Assembly: GCA_963205285.1 (NCBI GenBank)
Contig: CAUJJQ010000202.1
Location: forward strand, 1 to 8,538
From: Pseudomonadota bacterium
Lineage (GTDB): Bacteria; Pseudomonadota; Alphaproteobacteria; Sphingomonadales; Sphingomonadaceae
Reading direction: 5' to 3'
DNA: 8,538 nt
Made by a program: the position numbers and the translations under genes. The notes under the pieces were generated by a model that saw only the letters and a program-made list of their open reading frames with translations, was not told the DNA's origin and ran no database searches. Below are positions 5,403 to 8,538 of this stretch, one piece after another (the stretch's first letter is position 1; the number at the start of each line of letters is the position of its first letter).

Positions 5403-5600
5403 ATGACGCAGGATGAAATGCAGCGCCGTTTGGATGTCGTGCGGGTTGAACACCGCGACCTTGATGCTGCGATCAACGCGCTCGGCGCGATGGCGGTGCC
5501 CGATCAGATGGCGGTTGCGCGGCTTAAGAAACGCAAATTGCGCCTGCGCGATGAAATGGCGTGGCTTGAAGACCGGTTGGTGCCCGACATTATCGCCTGA
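5403..5600 (+). CDS. DUF465 (YdcH-like) small protein
   Basis: The 65-residue protein is a typical alphaproteobacterial DUF465 member: EHRDLDAAINAL (16-27), a VPDQ turn (32-35), the basic block LKKRKLRLRD (41-50) and the C-terminus WLEDRLVPDIIA (54-65). It is predicted to be an almost entirely helical, cytosolic protein; the family's role is unknown. The ATG at 5403 is preceded by GGTGA, a modest Shine-Dalgarno. It is the first clear gene of a rightward series, with the RcdA-like gene 92 bases later. A 40-codon frame (5277-5398) ends four bases before this start and might be a leader peptide, but cannot be supported as a gene. Confidence 0.9.
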   Translation: MTQDEMQRRLDVVRVEHRDLDAAINALGAMAVPDQMAVARLKKRKLRLRDEMAWLEDRLVPDIIA

Positions 5601-5692
5601 TCCCAAACATCGTTACCGACGATTCCATTTTGGCACAGCTTGGCATGGCAACCGCGTTGCCTTCGCAAATCGGGCAGGGCAGAGCTTGCACG

Positions 5693-6241
5693 ATGAGCGC
5701 ACGGCGGATCAACATGCAACCATCTTTGGCGGCAAGCCTTTATAATGATGCGCTTTTATTGGCGGATGAGGCGCGTGGCTGGTTTGACCGCGCACTTGTC
5801 AGCCAGCCCTTGCGCAGCGGCGCGGGCGTCCATGCCGCACTGATCGCCAGCCAGGAAGGCGGCGATGCAGAAACATTGGCGCTCCAAAATTGGCACGCGC
5901 GCTGCGACCCGGCGCTGCGCATTGCGCTGTCGTGCGAATCGCTGCGCCTGACGACGCGGTTGATGCACATCATCGCATGGCTATTGTTGCAACGCGCGAT
6001 TGCGAGCGGCGAGTTATCAGCGGATGCCGCGCTTTTGCCGGCCAATCGCCTTGGCCCGTCTCCCTATATCGATGACGCGCTGATTGCGCAGCTACCCAGC
6101 GCGGCGCAGCGGTTAATCGGCCAGAGCAGCGACCTGTACCGCCGGGTGGCGAGCCTTGAAAGCGCACAGGCACAGGCCGACGCGCCCAGCGAACCGCCGG
6201 TGGTGGCACGCTTTTTCGCGCAATTGCAGGCGGCGTTCTAG
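5693..6241 (+). CDS. rcdA: DUF1465 family protein, RcdA-like (regulator of CtrA degradation)
   Basis: This 182-residue helical protein carries the DUF1465 hallmark ALSCESLRLTTRLMHIIAWL (78-97) followed by LLQRAIASGEL, plus the N-terminal SLYNDALLLADEARGWFD (15-32) and a C-terminal FFAQLQAAF. In Caulobacter the family member RcdA is an adaptor that helps ClpXP degrade the cell-cycle regulator CtrA and other substrates, together with CpdR and PopA. Whether the sphingomonad protein keeps that role is not shown by the sequence, so the symbol is by family. Residues about 36-72 form a variable stretch before the conserved core. The start is uncertain: ATG 5693 is used, ATG 5714 (175 residues) also precedes the conserved part, and a TTG at 5630 is less likely; none has a strong Shine-Dalgarno. 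It lies between a DUF465 gene and tamA (46 bases downstream) in an apparent operon. Confidence 0.85.
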   Translation: MSARRINMQPSLAASLYNDALLLADEARGWFDRALVSQPLRSGAGVHAALIASQEGGDAETLALQNWHARCDPALRIALSCESLRLTTRLMHIIAWLLLQRAIASGELSADAALLPANRLGPSPYIDDALIAQLPSAAQRLIGQSSDLYRRVASLESAQAQADAPSEPPVVARFFAQLQAAF

Positions 6242-6287
6242 TTCAAACAGGCTTGCCAGCGGGCCGCGTTTATCAGACAGGCGGGCG

Positions 6288-8408
6288 ATGCAGCGGCGCG
6301 CAATATGGACAGGCCTGGCCCTTGGGGTGTGCTTTGCCGCGCTGATCGGCCTTGCCGCCCCATTGCATGCGCAGGATGCAGCGATTGTGCCGCCTACTGA
6401 AAATGCCGACGATATTTTGTCGGTCGATGCGCCGATGGCCGAATTGCCCGATCTGGGCGTTGATTGGCCCGATGGCGCGCCGCTTCCCACGCTCCCTCCG
6501 CTGCTCCCACCGGCATCAGTGGCCGATGCTGGGGCCGATGCCCCAAATGCATCGGCCGACCTTGCCACCAACAGCGATGATATGGCGATTGAGGATGATG
6601 TTGAAATTGCGACCGGCGCGCTGCCAACGCCACAGGATGATGGCGCGGCGGTTTTGGCGACCAGCGACGGCAATTTGCCATATCATGTCGAGCTTCAGGG
6701 GTTGGACGGGGTCGCCAACCGCCGTTTCCAGACGCGTTTTGACGAACTATCGACTTTGCTCGCCGGGGCCGATGATGCGGCGAGCGCGGCCCAGATTTTG
6801 CGCCGCGCGCGCGAAGATGGTGAATTGCTCGACCAATTGCTCGACAATGACGGCTATTATGATGCGATGGTCCGCCAAAGCTTTGCGCGCGATGCATATG
6901 GCATCATCGTGCGCTATTTTATCGAGGCGGGGCCGCGATATCATTATGATGCGGTAACGCTCCCCGGCATTGAAACGCTGGGCGATGCGGGTGAAATTGC
7001 GCGGATAACCCGGCTTTTCGGCATCAACGCGGGTGATGCGGTCATCGCCGACCGTATCGTCAAATCGCAGGCAGTGCTTGCTGCCGAACTGCCCGAAACG
7101 GGATATCCATTTGCCGTCGTTGGCGATGAAGCGTTGGTTGTTGATCATGACAGCATGGGCGCGCAATTGACGCAGCCCGTGCAACCGGGCGCGCGGCTCC
7201 ATTTCGGGCAAATTATCGCCGATGATGGCGGCCTGTTCGGCGCCCCGCATCTGGCACGGATCGCACGCTTCCAAAGTGGGGAGATGTTCCGCCAGTCGGC
7301 GATCGAGGATTTGCGCCGCGCGATCATCGCCACCGGACTTGCCGCATCGGTGCGCATCGAACCGCAGCCAAGTACAGATGGGACAAGCACCGACATTGCG
7401 GTCAATGTTGTGCCCGGCCCGCTGCGCAGCCTGACCGGTGCCATCGGTTATGGCACCGGCGATGGTTATCGCATCGAATTGGGCTGGCAGCATCGTAATT
7501 TTTTCCCGCCAGAAGGGGCGCTCAGCGTGCGTGGCGTACTCGGCACGCGCGAACAATTGGGCAGTGTCAGCTTTCGGCGGCATAATTGGCGCGGGCGTGA
7601 CAGGGTGCTGACCGTCGAATTATTGGCGAGCAATGCCAATCTGCCGGCATTTGACGCCCAAACCATCCGCTTTGCCGCGCGTGTCGAACGGGCATCGACG
7701 CTGCTTTACCAGAAACAATGGACATGGTCGCTGGAAAGCGAATTGATCGGCACCGACGAACGCGCCTTTGCCCTGCCGCGCATGGCGCTGGTGTCGCGGC
7801 GTTATGCAATCGCCTCAATCGGTGGACAGATTGGTTATGATGGGTCGAATGATCTGCTCGACCCGACGCGTGGATACCGTGTGTCGGCGCGACTTTTCCC
7901 GGAAATATCCTTTCAGGAACAGTTTTTTGGCTATGTCCGCGCACAGGTGGACGCCAGCGGATATTGGCCGCTAACGGGGCGCAGCGTATTGGCGGGTCGG
8001 GTGCGTTTTGCGACCATCGCCGGGGCATCGCGCGATGCCATTGCCCCGTCGCGCCGCCTATATGCCGGCGGCGGCAGTTCGGTGCGCGGCTTTGGCTATC
8101 AGGCGGTGGGGCCGCGTGATCCGCTCGGCAACCCATTGGGTGGGCGCAGCCTTGGCGAATTTTCTTTGGAAGCGCGTGTCCCCGTCTGGGGGGCGTTTTC
8201 GATAGTGCCCTTTGTCGATGGCGGCGCGATCGGCAGCGGGGCGATGCTGGATGGGTTGGATTTTGACAACATGCGCTTTGGCGCCGGTTTGGGGGTGCGT
8301 TACGCCAGTAATTTCGGGCCGATCCGCGTCGATGTCGGCACGCCGATCAACCCGCGCCCCGGCGATAGTCGCATCGCCGTCTATGTCTCGCTGGGGCAAG
8401 CGTTTTGA
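6288..8408 (+). CDS. tamA: TamA, outer-membrane Omp85-family translocation and assembly module subunit
   Basis: TamA is an Omp85 barrel that works with TamB in inserting some outer-membrane proteins and in envelope lipid homeostasis. The 706-residue protein has a signal peptide (1-28, hydrophobic 8-24, cleavage probably after LHA-28). Residues about 29-128 are a low-complexity, acidic and proline-rich stretch with PTLPPLLPP (67-75), longer than needed and probably disordered. POTRA-like domains follow, about 130-215, 216-300 and 300-377, including the FxxGxxF-like FQSGEMFRQSAIEDLRRAI (328-346). The barrel runs from about 378 to the end and carries VRGF (599-602) of the Omp85 loop-6 motif, FVDGG, and the late strand FGPIRVDVG, closing on a C-terminal Phe. 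The start at 6288 gives the signal peptide and has AGGCGGG upstream; the frame extends 44 codons further into rcdA, which would spoil the signal. tamB follows after 11 bases or overlaps, consistent with co-transcription. Confidence 0.95.
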   Translation: MQRRAIWTGLALGVCFAALIGLAAPLHAQDAAIVPPTENADDILSVDAPMAELPDLGVDWPDGAPLPTLPPLLPPASVADAGADAPNASADLATNSDDMAIEDDVEIATGALPTPQDDGAAVLATSDGNLPYHVELQGLDGVANRRFQTRFDELSTLLAGADDAASAAQILRRAREDGELLDQLLDNDGYYDAMVRQSFARDAYGIIVRYFIEAGPRYHYDAVTLPGIETLGDAGEIARITRLFGINAGDAVIADRIVKSQAVLAAELPETGYPFAVVGDEALVVDHDSMGAQLTQPVQPGARLHFGQIIADDGGLFGAPHLARIARFQSGEMFRQSAIEDLRRAIIATGLAASVRIEPQPSTDGTSTDIAVNVVPGPLRSLTGAIGYGTGDGYRIELGWQHRNFFPPEGALSVRGVLGTREQLGSVSFRRHNWRGRDRVLTVELLASNANLPAFDAQTIRFAARVERASTLLYQKQWTWSLESELIGTDERAFALPRMALVSRRYAIASIGGQIGYDGSNDLLDPTRGYRVSARLFPEISFQEQFFGYVRAQVDASGYWPLTGRSVLAGRVRFATIAGASRDAIAPSRRLYAGGGSSVRGFGYQAVGPRDPLGNPLGGRSLGEFSLEARVPVWGAFSIVPFVDGGAIGSGAMLDGLDFDNMRFGAGLGVRYASNFGPIRVDVGTPINPRPGDSRIAVYVSLGQAF

Positions 8409-8419
8409 CCGGGCGGCTG

Positions 8420-8538
8420 ATGCGCGTGGCGGCATGGGTGGGCGCGACTTCGCTCGCGCTCCTCGTGCTGGCCGCGCTTGCGCTCGCGCTGCTCGATACA
8501 TCGCCGGGCAAAAGATTTTTGATCGACCGTATCGCCGC
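8420..8538 (+). CDS. tamB: TamB (DUF490) translocation and assembly module subunit, N-terminal part only
   Basis: This is the first 39 codons of a gene that leaves the window on the right. The product begins with an uncleaved membrane anchor, hydrophobic from about residue 3 to 25 (VAAWVGATSLALLVLAALAL and onward), followed by LLDTSPGKRFLIDRIA. The phrase D-T-x-x-G-K/R-x-F after a single N-terminal helix is the usual opening of TamB proteins, which anchor in the inner membrane and span the periplasm as a beta-taco bridge to TamA. Position directly after tamA agrees. An in-frame TTG at 8405 overlaps the tamA stop codon and would add five residues; ATG 8420 is preferred, though neither has a strong Shine-Dalgarno. 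Confidence 0.88.
   Translation, partial: MRVAAWVGATSLALLVLAALALALLDTSPGKRFLIDRIA

Noticed and set aside
6156..6287. Longer tamA start within rcdA
   Set aside because: The extra 44 residues are Arg/His-rich and would bury the signal peptide; the ATG at 6288 gives a normal exported protein.
6747..7583. 278-codon minus-strand open frame inside tamA
   Set aside because: It is fully antisense to the POTRA-coding part of tamA, whose protein features are clear; no family resemblance in the minus product.

Overview
The window is GC-rich, about 8.5 kb, and looks like chromosomal DNA from an alphaproteobacterium, most likely the order Sphingomonadales. The evidence is a DksA-type regulator that keeps only one of the four zinc-finger cysteines, a DUF1465/RcdA-type protein (an alphaproteobacterial family), a TamA with a long acidic, proline-rich leader region, and two short DUF465 proteins. 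I see no phage genes, transposases, tRNA or rRNA genes, or CRISPR array. Most of the window is core genome.

Minus strand, 1 to 3567 (read right to left): a serine-rich, repeat-built exported protein with a PEP-CTERM-like tail (2344-3567) is closed by a strong hairpin terminator at 2279-2306. It is followed by serS (seryl-tRNA synthetase), surE (5'/3'-nucleotidase, one base after serS) and the first 38 or so codons of a lipoprotein that runs off the left edge. The serS-surE-lipoprotein block looks like one transcription unit.

Plus strand, about 3850 to 4932: a dksA-type transcription factor is preceded by a plausible sigma-70 promoter and followed by a small PilZ-domain protein (possible c-di-GMP receptor). 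A hairpin at 4957-4993 separates the PilZ gene from a convergent DUF465 gene.

Right part, 5007 to the end: two DUF465 genes point away from each other across a 222-base spacer that contains a perfect 7-bp inverted repeat. The rightward one begins a run of tightly spaced plus-strand genes: DUF465, an RcdA-like DUF1465 protein, tamA and the start of tamB. TamA (outer-membrane Omp85 barrel) and TamB (inner-membrane-anchored periplasmic bridge) together make the translocation and assembly module of the envelope.

I found no clearly new multi-gene system. The least ordinary element is the serine-rich protein gene: about one third serine, heptad-like GGVSTST repeats, an unusual sorting tail, and a position directly upstream of the gene that charges tRNA-Ser. 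Its antisense strand carries a long open frame that can be explained completely by codon arithmetic.
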